DNA of 59,378 nt, from positions 421,905-481,282 of the forward strand of contig NZ_KB714628.1 in assembly GCF_000349565.1 (NCBI RefSeq), read 5' to 3'. The stretch's first letter is position 1. Every line of letters starts with the position of its first letter. Of the stretch, positions 52,014 through 59,144 are shown piece after piece. The notes under the pieces were generated by a model. It did no database searches. It was not told the origin of the DNA and saw only the letters and a list, made by a program, of their open reading frames with translations. Source of the DNA: Curtobacterium flaccumfaciens UCD-AKU (GTDB taxonomy: Bacteria; Actinomycetota; Actinomycetes; Actinomycetales; Microbacteriaceae). The position numbers and the translations under genes were made by a program.

Positions 52014-52781
52014 ATGGGCAACCGGTTCGAGGGCAAGGTCGCGATCGTCACGGGCGCGGGTTCGGGCATCGGCGCAGCGACGGCGCGCGCGTTCGTCGAC
52101 GAGGGTGCGTCCGTCGTGCTGACCGACAGCGTCGAGGAGAAGGTCCGCACGGTGGGAGACTCCCTGCCGACCGACCGTGTCGTCTCCCTGCACGCCGACG
52201 TGGCGAGCCCGGAGGACTGGGAGACCGTCGTCTCCGCGGCGATCGACCGCTTCGACCGGCTCGACGTCCTGGTGAACAACGCCGGGACCTTCAGCTCGGG
52301 CGACATCACCGACATCAGCACGGCCGAGTGGCGCCGCGTCATCGAGACCGACCTGTCCGGGGTGTTCTACGGCACCCGGGCAGCGTTGCCGTTCCTGCGC
52401 GAGACGAAGGGTTCGATCGTCAACACGTCGTCGGTCTCCGGTGAGGACGCCGACTGGCGGATGAGCCCGTACAACGCGGCGAAGGGCGGCGTCACGAACT
52501 TCACGAAGGCGGCCGCGCTCGACAACGGGCAGTTCGGCGTCCGCGTGAACGCCGTCGCTCCGGGACTCATCTGGACCGACCTGACCCAGGAGCAGGCCGA
52601 GGACGAGGCCCTGCAGTCGAAGTTCGAGGAGCGGATCGCGCTCGGCCGTGGGGGTCGCTCCGCCGAGGTCGCCGAGGCGATCCTGTTCCTGGCCAGCGAC
52701 GCTGCGTCGTTCATCACGGGCGCGGTCCTGCCGGTGGACGGCGGCACCATGGCGAGCAACGGGCAGCCTCCGCAGGCCTGA
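52014..52781 (+). CDS. Short-chain dehydrogenase/reductase
   Basis: The 255-residue classical SDR has the cofactor loop VAIVTGAGSGIGAATARAF (TGxxxGIG), ADV, VNNAGTFSSGD (NNAG), active-site Ser in VNTSSVSGE and catalytic Tyr-x-x-x-Lys in SPYNAAKGG. The C-terminus ends ITGAVLPVDGGTMASNG. The Asp at the end of beta-2 (VVLTDS) favours NAD over NADP. Strong ribosome site GAGAGGAG. The substrate is unknown. Confidence 0.95.
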   Translation: MGNRFEGKVAIVTGAGSGIGAATARAFVDEGASVVLTDSVEEKVRTVGDSLPTDRVVSLHADVASPEDWETVVSAAIDRFDRLDVLVNNAGTFSSGDITDISTAEWRRVIETDLSGVFYGTRAALPFLRETKGSIVNTSSVSGEDADWRMSPYNAAKGGVTNFTKAAALDNGQFGVRVNAVAPGLIWTDLTQEQAEDEALQSKFEERIALGRGGRSAEVAEAILFLASDAASFITGAVLPVDGGTMASNGQPPQA

Positions 52782-52783
52782 GC

Positions 52784-52802
52784 CTCCGCCGCGTCGGCGG
52801 AG
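52784..52802 (+). terminator. Terminator hairpin after SDR gene
   Basis: CTCCGCC and GGCGGAG pair around a 5-nt loop, 2 nt after the stop, with weaker outer pairs. Confidence 0.55.
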
Positions 52803-52888
52803 ACTCGGCCCGGCGGACACTTCGGGCGGTCAGGAACGCCCGGATCGTCCGCGGGAGCGAGTCTCGGCCCGCTTCGAGTGCACGAGCG

Positions 52889-53404
52889 TCACAGGAGCTT
52901 CCGCAGGGTGTTCGTGTTGCGGGTCGTCGTCGTGCGCTTGAAGCGTGCGGCGCCGGCCCGCTTGGCGAACACCGTGTCGGTGCTCGACCCCTTCGGGCAC
53001 GACCAGTAGACGACGCCGTTCCCACGGGCGACCTGCTCGACCGCGTCGTCGAACTCGAGGTCGGCCACCAGGGCGTCGAGCGCTGCATCCTCGGACCCGA
53101 ACACGACGTAGTCGTGCCGATCGTCGTCACGCGCGAAGGGGAACCCGTCGACGACAGCGGCGAGGGCGTCGTGCCGGACGAGCACGATCCATGCGTCGTA
53201 CCCGAACCGGTCGCGCAGCCCCTGCTCGATCGACGTCTTGAGCCGTCCGGCGGGCACGTCGGCTGCGAACACGACGTTGCCCGAGGCGAGCACGGTGCGC
53301 ACGTCGTCGAACCCGAGCCCCCGGAAGAGTTCCGCGAGTTCGGCGCTCCGGATCGTGACGCCGTTCACGTTGACCCCGCGCAGCAGCGCCACCCACCTGT
53401 CCAT
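52889..53404 (-). CDS. DUF1697 family protein
   Basis: The 171-residue protein has the DUF1697 opening WVALLRGVNVNGVTIRSAELAELFRGLGFDDVRTVLASGNVVFAAD and the ending STDTVFAKRAGAARFKRTTTTRNTNTLRKLL, with the family's TRNxNTxxKL motif. Its function is unknown; the basic, Thr/Arg-rich C-terminus suggests nucleic-acid or phosphate binding. The ATG at 53404 is fixed by TACCGT six nt upstream. Confidence 0.92.
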   Translation of the reverse strand: MDRWVALLRGVNVNGVTIRSAELAELFRGLGFDDVRTVLASGNVVFAADVPAGRLKTSIEQGLRDRFGYDAWIVLVRHDALAAVVDGFPFARDDDRHDYVVFGSEDAALDALVADLEFDDAVEQVARGNGVVYWSCPKGSSTDTVFAKRAGAARFKRTTTTRNTNTLRKLL

Positions 53405-53410
53405 GTCCGG

Positions 53411-53416
53411 ACGGTA
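53411..53416 (-). promoter_or_regulatory. -10 element (leaderless) of DUF1697 gene
   Basis: TACCGT on the minus strand ends 6 nt before the ATG at 53404. Confidence 0.6.
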
Positions 53417-53430
53417 GCGGTCCGAGCCGT

Positions 53431-53697
53431 TCACGTCCACGTCCGGGCCACGCCCCAACCAGAGCCCTGCGGAACGATGTCGACCACCAGCGCCTCACCG
53501 TCGTCGTCGCTGGTCGCCTGGAACCGCCAGCCCACGGTGCGCTCGGGTGCGTGCGTGATCGCGGTCGGCAGTTCGGCGCGCGTCACGGTCAGCCGCGTGG
53601 GGGTGTCGCTCACCCGCCAACGCCGTCCGGCCCACACCAGCCGGGTCGGCGTGCCCTCGGACCACCACACCGTGGCGGCCGTTTCGGTGATCATCAT
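53431..53697 (-). CDS. Small LexA-controlled protein, DUF6504-like
   Basis: The 88-residue protein contains PTRLVWAGRRWRVSDTPTRL and VGWRFQATSDDDGEALVVDIVPQGSGWGVARTWT. It is a small beta-rich domain resembling DUF6504 proteins that in many actinobacteria sit beside the imuB/dnaE2 translesion genes; the match is by eye. AAGGAG precedes the ATG at 53697. A perfect LexA box overlaps its promoter, so it should be induced by DNA damage. Here it is alone, with no polymerase gene beside it. Confidence 0.7.
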   Translation of the reverse strand: MMITETAATVWWSEGTPTRLVWAGRRWRVSDTPTRLTVTRAELPTAITHAPERTVGWRFQATSDDDGEALVVDIVPQGSGWGVARTWT

Positions 53698-53710
53698 CGG
53701 GTCTCCTTGT

Positions 53711-53726
53711 TCGAACGTGTGTTCGA
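53711..53726. promoter_or_regulatory. LexA (SOS) box
   Basis: TCGAAC-GTGT-GTTCGA is a perfect match to the actinobacterial SOS box TCGAAC-N4-GTTCGA, flanked by further complementary T/A bases (53710-53727). It directly follows the -10 of the gene at 53431-53697, an ideal repressor position. Confidence 0.9.
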
Positions 53727-53755
53727 ATGGTAGGTGTCGACCTCTGACGTCGCAA
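53727..53755 (-). promoter_or_regulatory. Promoter of the LexA-box gene
   Basis: On the minus strand TTGCGA (53750-53755) and TACCAT (53727-53732) are separated by exactly 17 nt, an unusually complete -35/-10 pair for this window. The start site would lie in the LexA box. Confidence 0.7.
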
Positions 53756-53830
53756 CCACCGGCAGTGGACCTCGGCGGGTCGTGCACGAACCTCTCGAAC
53801 GACGCAGCAACCCTCGTGTAGACGGGACCC

Positions 53831-54283
53831 ATGACGAACGACGCACAGGGCCCCGACGCACAGCACCAGGTTCCCGAGGGGGTGTCCGAGGCCACGGTCG
53901 AGGCGCTCGGCAGCCTGTCCGCCGCGGTCGAGGTCATCGAGCACGCCCGTGGCCTGCTCTACGGGTTCCACCGCCTGACCGGCACCGCCGACCTGAACCT
54001 CGGTGAAGCGGTCGAGCAGCTCCGGAAGGCCGGACACACCGAACTCGCCGAGCGCATCGACACCGAACTCGTGGGCCGCAACGTCATCGCGGGCCGCTGG
54101 ACGTTCCAGATCGTCGAGGACTACGACGACGGCTACTACGCCCTCGCCAAGGAGCTCGAGCGCACCGCGCGGGACGAGCTCGTGCAGGGCCGCCGCCACC
54201 TGTTCGAGGCGGGCATGAAGGAAGACCGACGCACCCAGGACCAGCGCCACCACGAGGCGACGCCGAGCGACCTGCCGGATTGA
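53831..54283 (+). CDS. Conserved hypothetical protein
   Basis: The 150-residue protein is mostly helical: EATVEALGSLSAAVEVIEHARGLLYGFHRLTGTADLNLGEAVEQLRKAGHTELAERIDTELVGRNVIAGRWTFQIVEDYDDGYYALAKELERTARDELVQGRRHLFEAGMKEDRR. The aromatic GRWTFQIVEDYDDGYY block is the most conserved-looking part, and the end is charged. I recall similar actinobacterial proteins without assigned function. It diverges from the LexA-box gene with 133 bp between starts. Confidence 0.75.
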   Translation: MTNDAQGPDAQHQVPEGVSEATVEALGSLSAAVEVIEHARGLLYGFHRLTGTADLNLGEAVEQLRKAGHTELAERIDTELVGRNVIAGRWTFQIVEDYDDGYYALAKELERTARDELVQGRRHLFEAGMKEDRRTQDQRHHEATPSDLPD

Positions 54284-54284
54284 G

Positions 54285-54303
54285 CACGGGCCTCCAGGCC
54301 GAC
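54285..54303 (+). repeat. Family A repeat, half copy
   Basis: This 19-nt stretch (CACGGGCCTCCAGGCCGAC) is identical to 59282-59300 in the right arm of the large repeat. It begins right after the stop at 54283 and runs into two 9-bp GACGCGGCC tandem units (54301-54318). Confidence 0.65.
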
Positions 54304-54323
54304 GCGGCCGACGCGGCCGACGG

Positions 54324-54339
54324 AAGACGCCGGCGTCTT
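54324..54339. terminator. Perfect 16-bp palindrome (family C core)
   Basis: AAGACGCC-GGCGTCTT is followed by GCGGA. A second partial copy follows at 54344-54358. It lies between convergent genes. Confidence 0.5.
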
Positions 54340-54379
54340 GCGGAAGACGCCGGCGTCATCCGGACACGCCGCGGAAACG

Positions 54380-54411
54380 TCGAGACGCCGCCGGATTCGG
54401 CGGCGTCTCGA
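54380..54411. terminator. Strong hairpin between convergent genes
   Basis: Perfect 13-nt arms (TCGAGACGCCGCC and its complement) with a 6-nt loop. Together with 54324-54339 it would terminate transcription from both sides. Confidence 0.7.
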
Positions 54412-54444
54412 TGACACGACGGCGTCTTGCGCCGGACCCCGATC

Positions 54445-54476
54445 AGCAAGGCCCAGCAGCAAGGCCCAGCAGCAAG
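54445..54476 (+). repeat. 13-bp tandem repeat beside permease stop
   Basis: AGCAAGGCCCAGC is present twice in full plus 6 nt of a third unit, ending 2 nt from the permease stop codon. Confidence 0.7.
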
Positions 54477-54478
54477 CC

Positions 54479-55951
54479 TCAACCGACGCCGAGCATCGTC
54501 TCCAGCGGCCCCCGCGCGAAGTACAGCAGGAAGCCCGCGGCGACGACGTAGAGCAGCCACGAGACGTCGCGGCCACGGCCGGACAGCAGCTTGATGAGCA
54601 CCCAGCTGATGAAGCCGGCGCCGATGCCGTTCGCGATCGAGTAGGTCAGCGGCATGACGACGATCGTCAGGAAGGCGGGCAGGGCCGAGCCGAAGTCCGA
54701 CCACGAGATGTCCGCGACCTGCGCGACCATGAGCGCACCGACGACGACGAGCCCGGCGGCGGCGACCTCGAGCGGGACGACCTGGGTGAGCGGCGTGAGG
54801 AACATCGACGCCAGGAACAGCAGCCCGGTGACGACCGAGGCCATGCCCGTGCGGGCACCCTCGCCGATGCCGGAGGCCGAGTCGATGAAGACGGTGTTCG
54901 ACGACACCGACGCGCCACCACCGGCGATCGCGCCGACGCCCTCGACGACGAGCGCCGACTTCAGGCGGGGGAACGTGCCGTCCGGCTTCGCGACACCGGC
55001 GGCCTTGGCCAGCCCCGTCATGGTGCCCATCGCGTCGAAGAAGTTCGTGAACACGAGGGTGAAGACGAGCATCGACGCGGCGAGCGGGCCGATGCGGGTG
55101 AAGGCGCCGACGACGTCGGCGTGGCCGACGAGCGACAGGTCCGGCACGGCGAACAGTGCGCTCGGCAGACCGGGGGCGTTGAGGTTCCAGCCGGTCTTCG
55201 AGTCGACCGAGGTCGGCACCTGGAAGATCGCCTGCAGGATGATCGCGATGATCGTGGTCGCGACGATGCCGATGAGCAGCGCACCCTTGACCCGGCGGGC
55301 CATGAGCGTGCCGATGATGATCAGGCCGATCAGGAACACGACGGTCGGCAGCGCCCCGACGGAACCGTCCTCACCGAGCTGCAGCGGTGGCGACGGGTTC
55401 CCGGAGGACCGCACGAAGCCGGAGTCGACGAGCCCGATGAACGCGATGAACAGGCCGATGCCGACGGTGATCGCGGCTTTCAGCTGAGCCGGGACGGCGG
55501 TGAAGATCATCGTCCGGATGCCCGTCAACGCGAGGATCACGATGATCACGCCGTTGATGACGACCAGGCCCATCGCCTCGGCCCAGGTGACCTGGTGCAC
55601 GACGCTGACAGCGAGGAACGAGTTGATCCCGAGCCCCGCGGCGATGCCGAACGGCAGGTTCGCGATGATGCCCATCGCGATGGTCATGACGCCGGCGACG
55701 AGGCCGGTCGCCGCCGCCACCTGAGCGTTCTCGAGCCACCCGCCGTTGACGTCCTTCGCGGCCTGGTCGGCGCTGAACCCACCGAGGATGAGGGGGTTCA
55801 GGATCACGATGTAGGCCATCGTGACGAACGAGACGAGGCCACCGCGGACCTCGCGGGGGATCGACGATCCGCGTTGCGTGATGGAGAAGAATCGATCGAG
55901 GCCGGTCGCGAAGCGGTTCCGGGGCGTGGTGTCGGTCTGCGGGGCGCTCAC
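54479..55951 (-). CDS. NCS2-type purine permease (AzgA-like)
   Basis: The 490-residue protein has about 12 to 14 membrane segments and the AzgA/NCS2 features: EVRGGLVSFVTMAYIVILNPLIL, GLGINSFLAVSVV, FTNFFDAMGTMTGLAKAAG (key F-D-x-x-G-T), and SSNTVFIDSASGIGEGARTGMASVVTGLLFLASMF. Members carry adenine, guanine or hypoxanthine with protons. Two GTG codons, 55954 and 55951, are in frame; 55951 leaves a 6-nt gap to the TAAACT -10 and is preferred. Confidence 0.94.
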   Translation of the reverse strand: MSAPQTDTTPRNRFATGLDRFFSITQRGSSIPREVRGGLVSFVTMAYIVILNPLILGGFSADQAAKDVNGGWLENAQVAAATGLVAGVMTIAMGIIANLPFGIAAGLGINSFLAVSVVHQVTWAEAMGLVVINGVIIVILALTGIRTMIFTAVPAQLKAAITVGIGLFIAFIGLVDSGFVRSSGNPSPPLQLGEDGSVGALPTVVFLIGLIIIGTLMARRVKGALLIGIVATTIIAIILQAIFQVPTSVDSKTGWNLNAPGLPSALFAVPDLSLVGHADVVGAFTRIGPLAASMLVFTLVFTNFFDAMGTMTGLAKAAGVAKPDGTFPRLKSALVVEGVGAIAGGGASVSSNTVFIDSASGIGEGARTGMASVVTGLLFLASMFLTPLTQVVPLEVAAAGLVVVGALMVAQVADISWSDFGSALPAFLTIVVMPLTYSIANGIGAGFISWVLIKLLSGRGRDVSWLLYVVAAGFLLYFARGPLETMLGVG

Positions 55952-55957
55952 CACGAG

Positions 55958-55963
55958 AGTTTA
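55958..55963 (-). promoter_or_regulatory. -10 element (leaderless) of NCS2 permease gene
   Basis: TAAACT on the minus strand lies 6 nt before the GTG at 55951. Confidence 0.6.
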
Positions 55964-56099
55964 AAGGACGCTGGGTTTCGGGCGTGTCACACCGGTCTCA
56001 CAGGTTCCGGCGGCCGGGAGGCCCGTCCCACGCGGGTCGCGCACGTCGCGCTGGGTGTCTGCCCGCGTTCTCCGGCCAGGGCTGGTGTTGGATGAGCGG

Positions 56100-56723
56100 G
56101 TGACGTCACACATGGACCGCGCCCGTGTGGAGGCCGCCGTCCGCGAGCTGCTGCTCGCCATCGGCGAGGACCCCGACCGCCCGGAACTCACCCGCACCCC
56201 CGCCCGGGTCGCCGACTCGTACTCCGAGTTCTTCTCCGGGATCGGCACCGATGCGGTCGCGATCGCCCGGGACGGCACCGTGCACGCCGAGGACGGCGAA
56301 CGCGGTCGGCTCGTCATCGTCCGCGACGTGAAGTTCCGATCCGTCTGCGAGCACCACCTGCTGCCATTCCTCGGGGTCGCGCACCTGGCGTACGCCCCGG
56401 GGGAACGGCTCATCGGCCTCGGCACGCTGGCACGGGTGCTCGACGCGGTGGCCTCCCGCCCGCAGCTGCAGGAGCGGCTCGGTGAACAGGTCACCGCGAC
56501 CATCGCCGAGGGCCTCGGCGCCGAGGGTGTCCTGGTGGTCCTCGACGCGCAGCACCAGTGCGTGACGACGCGTGGGGAGCGCCAGACCGGTTCGACGACG
56601 GTGACGGTCGCGGCGACCGGCTCGCTGGCCGACACCGCGGGACGGGCCGAGGCGATCGCGCTCATCGGCGCGGGGCGTCGGACCGATGCCGCGGGTGCGG
56701 CGACTGCCGAGGCGGGCGCATGA
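56100..56723 (+). CDS. folE: GTP cyclohydrolase I
   Basis: The 207-residue enzyme converts GTP to dihydroneopterin triphosphate. Motifs are AAVRELLLAIGEDPDRPELTRTPARVADSYSEFFSG, the zinc/catalytic VKFRSVCEHHLLPFLGVAHLAYAP (Cys, His-His), LIGLGTLARVLDAVASRPQLQERLGEQV and VVLDAQHQCVTTRGERQTGSTTVT with the second zinc Cys. The GTG at 56100 is favoured because TTGGAT, a variant -10, ends 6 nt upstream; ATG 56112 is possible. It overlaps the next gene by 4 nt. Confidence 0.94.
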   Translation: MTSHMDRARVEAAVRELLLAIGEDPDRPELTRTPARVADSYSEFFSGIGTDAVAIARDGTVHAEDGERGRLVIVRDVKFRSVCEHHLLPFLGVAHLAYAPGERLIGLGTLARVLDAVASRPQLQERLGEQVTATIAEGLGAEGVLVVLDAQHQCVTTRGERQTGSTTVTVAATGSLADTAGRAEAIALIGAGRRTDAAGAATAEAGA

Positions 56724-57670
56724 CCGGCCTCCCGCACGTCTCGGGCGAACACGCCGCGGCCGGATCCGACGCGGCCGGACCTGGCTGGGTCGTGCCGGAC
56801 CTGCGGCACCCGGTCCGGACGTTCGGACGCCGCACCATCGACTTCGACCACCGCATCGCCGTGATGGCGATCGTGAACCGCACCCCGGACTCGTTCCACG
56901 ACCGCGGCGCCACCTTCGAGCTCGACCGGGCCGTCGCCGCCTCGGTCCGCGCAGCCGAGCAGGGTGCCGACTGGGTCGACATCGGCGGCGTGAAGTTCGC
57001 CCCCGGCCCGGAGCTGCCCGCGTCCGACGAGATCGACCGGGTCGTCCCCGTCGTCGAGCAGCTCGCCCAGCAGTCCGACGTCGTCATCAGCGTCGACACC
57101 TTCCGACCCGAGGTCGCCGCGGCGGCGATCGCAGCCGGCGCGACCGTCGTCAACGACACCACCGGCCTGTCCGACCCGCGGATGGCCGCCGTGGTCGCCG
57201 ACTCCGAGGCCACCGTCGTCATCACGCACTCGCTCGCCGAACCCCGTCGTCCCCTGCCGGCCCCACCGCAGTACGCCGACATCGCGGGCGAGGTCGTCGC
57301 GTTCCTGCGCGAACGGGTCGACCGGGCGCTCGCCGCGGGCATCCCGGAGTCGCGGATCATCGTCGACCCGGGCCACGACCTGCACAAGAACACCGTGCAC
57401 ACCCTCGAGATCACCCGGCGCCTGCCCGAGGTCGTCGCCCTCGGCTACCCGGTGCTCGCCGCGGTGTCGAACAAGGACTTCGTCGGGGAGTCGCTCGGAC
57501 GCCCCCGCGGGGAACGGCTCTCCGGATCGCTCGCCGTCGCGACCGTGAGCGCGATGCTCGGCGCCCGGATCGTCCGCATGCACGACGTCGCCGAGAGCGT
57601 CGACGCGATGCGCATGGTCGAGGCCACCCTCGGATGGCGCACCCCCGTGGAATCGAGGCACAACACGTGA
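56720..57670 (+). CDS. folP2: Dihydropteroate synthase homologue of the FolP2 subtype
   Basis: The 316-residue TIM-barrel protein has the pterin-site start VMAIVNRTPDSFHDRGATFELDRAV, DIGGVKFAPGPELP, INVDTF-like VISVDTFRPEVAAAAI, VNDTTGLSDPRM, IIVDPGHDLHKNTVHTLEI and SNKDFVGESLGRPRGERL. True synthases read GGESTRPG where this has GGVKFAPG. The version here, with D-P-x-H-D-x-x-K-N-T and S-N-K-D-x-V-G-E, matches mycobacterial FolP2, which lacks synthase activity in tests known to me. It lies between folE and a RibD-like gene. The N-terminus carries a 30-residue extension. Confidence 0.85.
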   Translation: MTGLPHVSGEHAAAGSDAAGPGWVVPDLRHPVRTFGRRTIDFDHRIAVMAIVNRTPDSFHDRGATFELDRAVAASVRAAEQGADWVDIGGVKFAPGPELPASDEIDRVVPVVEQLAQQSDVVISVDTFRPEVAAAAIAAGATVVNDTTGLSDPRMAAVVADSEATVVITHSLAEPRRPLPAPPQYADIAGEVVAFLRERVDRALAAGIPESRIIVDPGHDLHKNTVHTLEITRRLPEVVALGYPVLAAVSNKDFVGESLGRPRGERLSGSLAVATVSAMLGARIVRMHDVAESVDAMRMVEATLGWRTPVESRHNT

Positions 57671-58416
57671 CCGTCCTGCCCCCGTCGATCGCGGACCTGT
57701 CCGACGACGACCTGCTCGAGCTCTACACCGCCGACGTCGGGGACCCCTGGCTCCGCGTGAACTTCGTCGCGACGCTGGACGGCTCGGCCTCGGCCGCCGG
57801 GGTGTCCGGGTCGCTCGGCGGCGACGACGACCTGCGGGTCTTCGACCTGCTCCGCCGCGTGGCCGACGTCGTGCTCGTCGCCGCCGGCACCGTCCGTGAC
57901 GAGGGCTACGGGCCGATGGTCCTGCACGACGCCGACGTTGCCTGGCGTCGGGCCCACGGCATGCCGGACCACCCCGTGTTCGCGATCGTCACCGGGTCGC
58001 TGTCGCTCGACCCGGCGTCGCGGGTCTTCACCGAGGCGCCGGTGCGGCCGATCGTCCTGACCTCGGCGACGGCGGCTGCCTCGGCGACGGCCCGGGCGCT
58101 CGCCGAGGTGGCCGACATCGTGCCCTGCAGCGCGGACGCTGACCCAGACTCGGTGGACGCCGGACGGATCCGCGGTCTGCTGGCCGATCGTGGCCTCGGA
58201 ACGATCCACTGCGAGGGTGGTCCGTCGTTCCTCGGGGCGCTCGTCGCCGCGGACGCCGTCGACGAGCTGACCCTGACGATCGACCCGTCGCTCGAGGGCG
58301 GGGAGGGACCGCGCATCGCCCGCGGGTCGTCCCCGGAGCTCCGGCGGATGCGACCGGCGCACGTGCTGCTCGGCGCCGGCGACGTGCTGCTCACGCGGTA
58401 CGTCCGGGCGCGCTGA
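57667..58416 (+). CDS. RibD C-terminal/dihydrofolate-reductase-fold reductase
   Basis: The 249-residue protein has the pyrimidine-reductase fold: PWLRVNFVATLDGSASAAGVSGSLGGDDDLRVFDLLRRVADVVLVAAGTVRDEGYGP, with the substrate LDGS and nucleotide AGTVRxEGYGP motifs, then GLGTIHCEGGPSFLGALVAADAVDELTLTIDPSL. It lacks a deaminase domain. Such proteins are usually called pyrimidine reductase family and reduce riboflavin precursors or other pterin-like compounds. It is coupled to folP2 by a 4-nt overlap (GTGA). Confidence 0.88.
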   Translation: MTVLPPSIADLSDDDLLELYTADVGDPWLRVNFVATLDGSASAAGVSGSLGGDDDLRVFDLLRRVADVVLVAAGTVRDEGYGPMVLHDADVAWRRAHGMPDHPVFAIVTGSLSLDPASRVFTEAPVRPIVLTSATAAASATARALAEVADIVPCSADADPDSVDAGRIRGLLADRGLGTIHCEGGPSFLGALVAADAVDELTLTIDPSLEGGEGPRIARGSSPELRRMRPAHVLLGAGDVLLTRYVRAR

Positions 58417-58427
58417 CCCCCTTGGGC

Positions 58428-58433
58428 TAGGGT
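58428..58433 (+). promoter_or_regulatory. -10 element (leaderless) of HAD gene
   Basis: TAGGGT lies 7 nt before the GTG at 58441. Confidence 0.55.
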
Positions 58434-58440
58434 CGGGCGC

Positions 58441-59094
58441 GTGATCGACATCGTGGCGTCCGGGGTCCTCTTCGACATGGACGGGACCCTCGTCGACTCG
58501 ACCGCGGTGGTCGAGGCGACCTGGACCCGGTTCGGCCACGCGAACGGCATCGACCCCGACGAGATCCTCGCGTTCTCGCACGGACGGCAGGCGATCGACA
58601 CCCTGCGGCGCTTCCTGCCCGACCTGCCCCTGGCCGAGCAGCAGCGGATCGCGGCGGAGCTCGTCGCCGAGGAGACCGCGAGCACCGAGGGCATCCTCGA
58701 GATCCCCGGCGCCGTCGCCTTCGTGCAGCGCCTCGTCGACCTCGGCGTCCCGGTCGCCCTCGTGACGAGCGCGCCCCGTGACCTCGCCGCGGGCCGGATG
58801 GCGGCCGCCGGGTTCGCCGTGCCCGAGGCCTTCGTCCCCTCGGAGGACGTCGAGCACGGCAAGCCCCACCCCGACGGCTACCTGCGCGGCGCCGCCCTGC
58901 TCGGTGTCGACCCCGCCGACTGCGTGGCGTTCGAGGACGCCCCCGCCGGCCTGGAGTCCGCCATCGCCTCCGGCGCGGCCACGGTCGTCGTCGGTCCCCT
59001 CGAGCACCCCGTGACCGCCGGGCTGCACCGGGTGCACGGGTACGACGGGCTGACCGTGGAGCGCGACGGCGGCGCCTTCCGCATCCGGGGCTGA
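58441..59094 (+). CDS. HAD superfamily sugar-phosphatase, subfamily IA (YfbT/GPP-like)
   Basis: The 217-residue phosphatase has motif I VLFDMDGTLVDSTAVVEATWTRF, motif II PVALVTSAPRDLAAGRM, Lys in HGKPHPDGYLRGAALLG and motif IV CVAFEDAPAGLESAIASGA. The SHGRQAIDTLRRFLP cap is typical of glycerol-3-phosphate and sugar-phosphate phosphatases. It has its own leaderless -10. Confidence 0.92.
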   Translation: MIDIVASGVLFDMDGTLVDSTAVVEATWTRFGHANGIDPDEILAFSHGRQAIDTLRRFLPDLPLAEQQRIAAELVAEETASTEGILEIPGAVAFVQRLVDLGVPVALVTSAPRDLAAGRMAAAGFAVPEAFVPSEDVEHGKPHPDGYLRGAALLGVDPADCVAFEDAPAGLESAIASGAATVVVGPLEHPVTAGLHRVHGYDGLTVERDGGAFRIRG

Positions 59095-59144
59095 GCCCCG
59101 GCCGGTCAGGACACCCCGCCCGCCCTGCGCCGAGTGGTCGCGAA

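Noticed and set aside
54301..54476. CRISPR-like short repeats
   Set aside because: The repeats are 9-13 bp tandem units and palindromes without spacers of constant length, and no cas gene is near.
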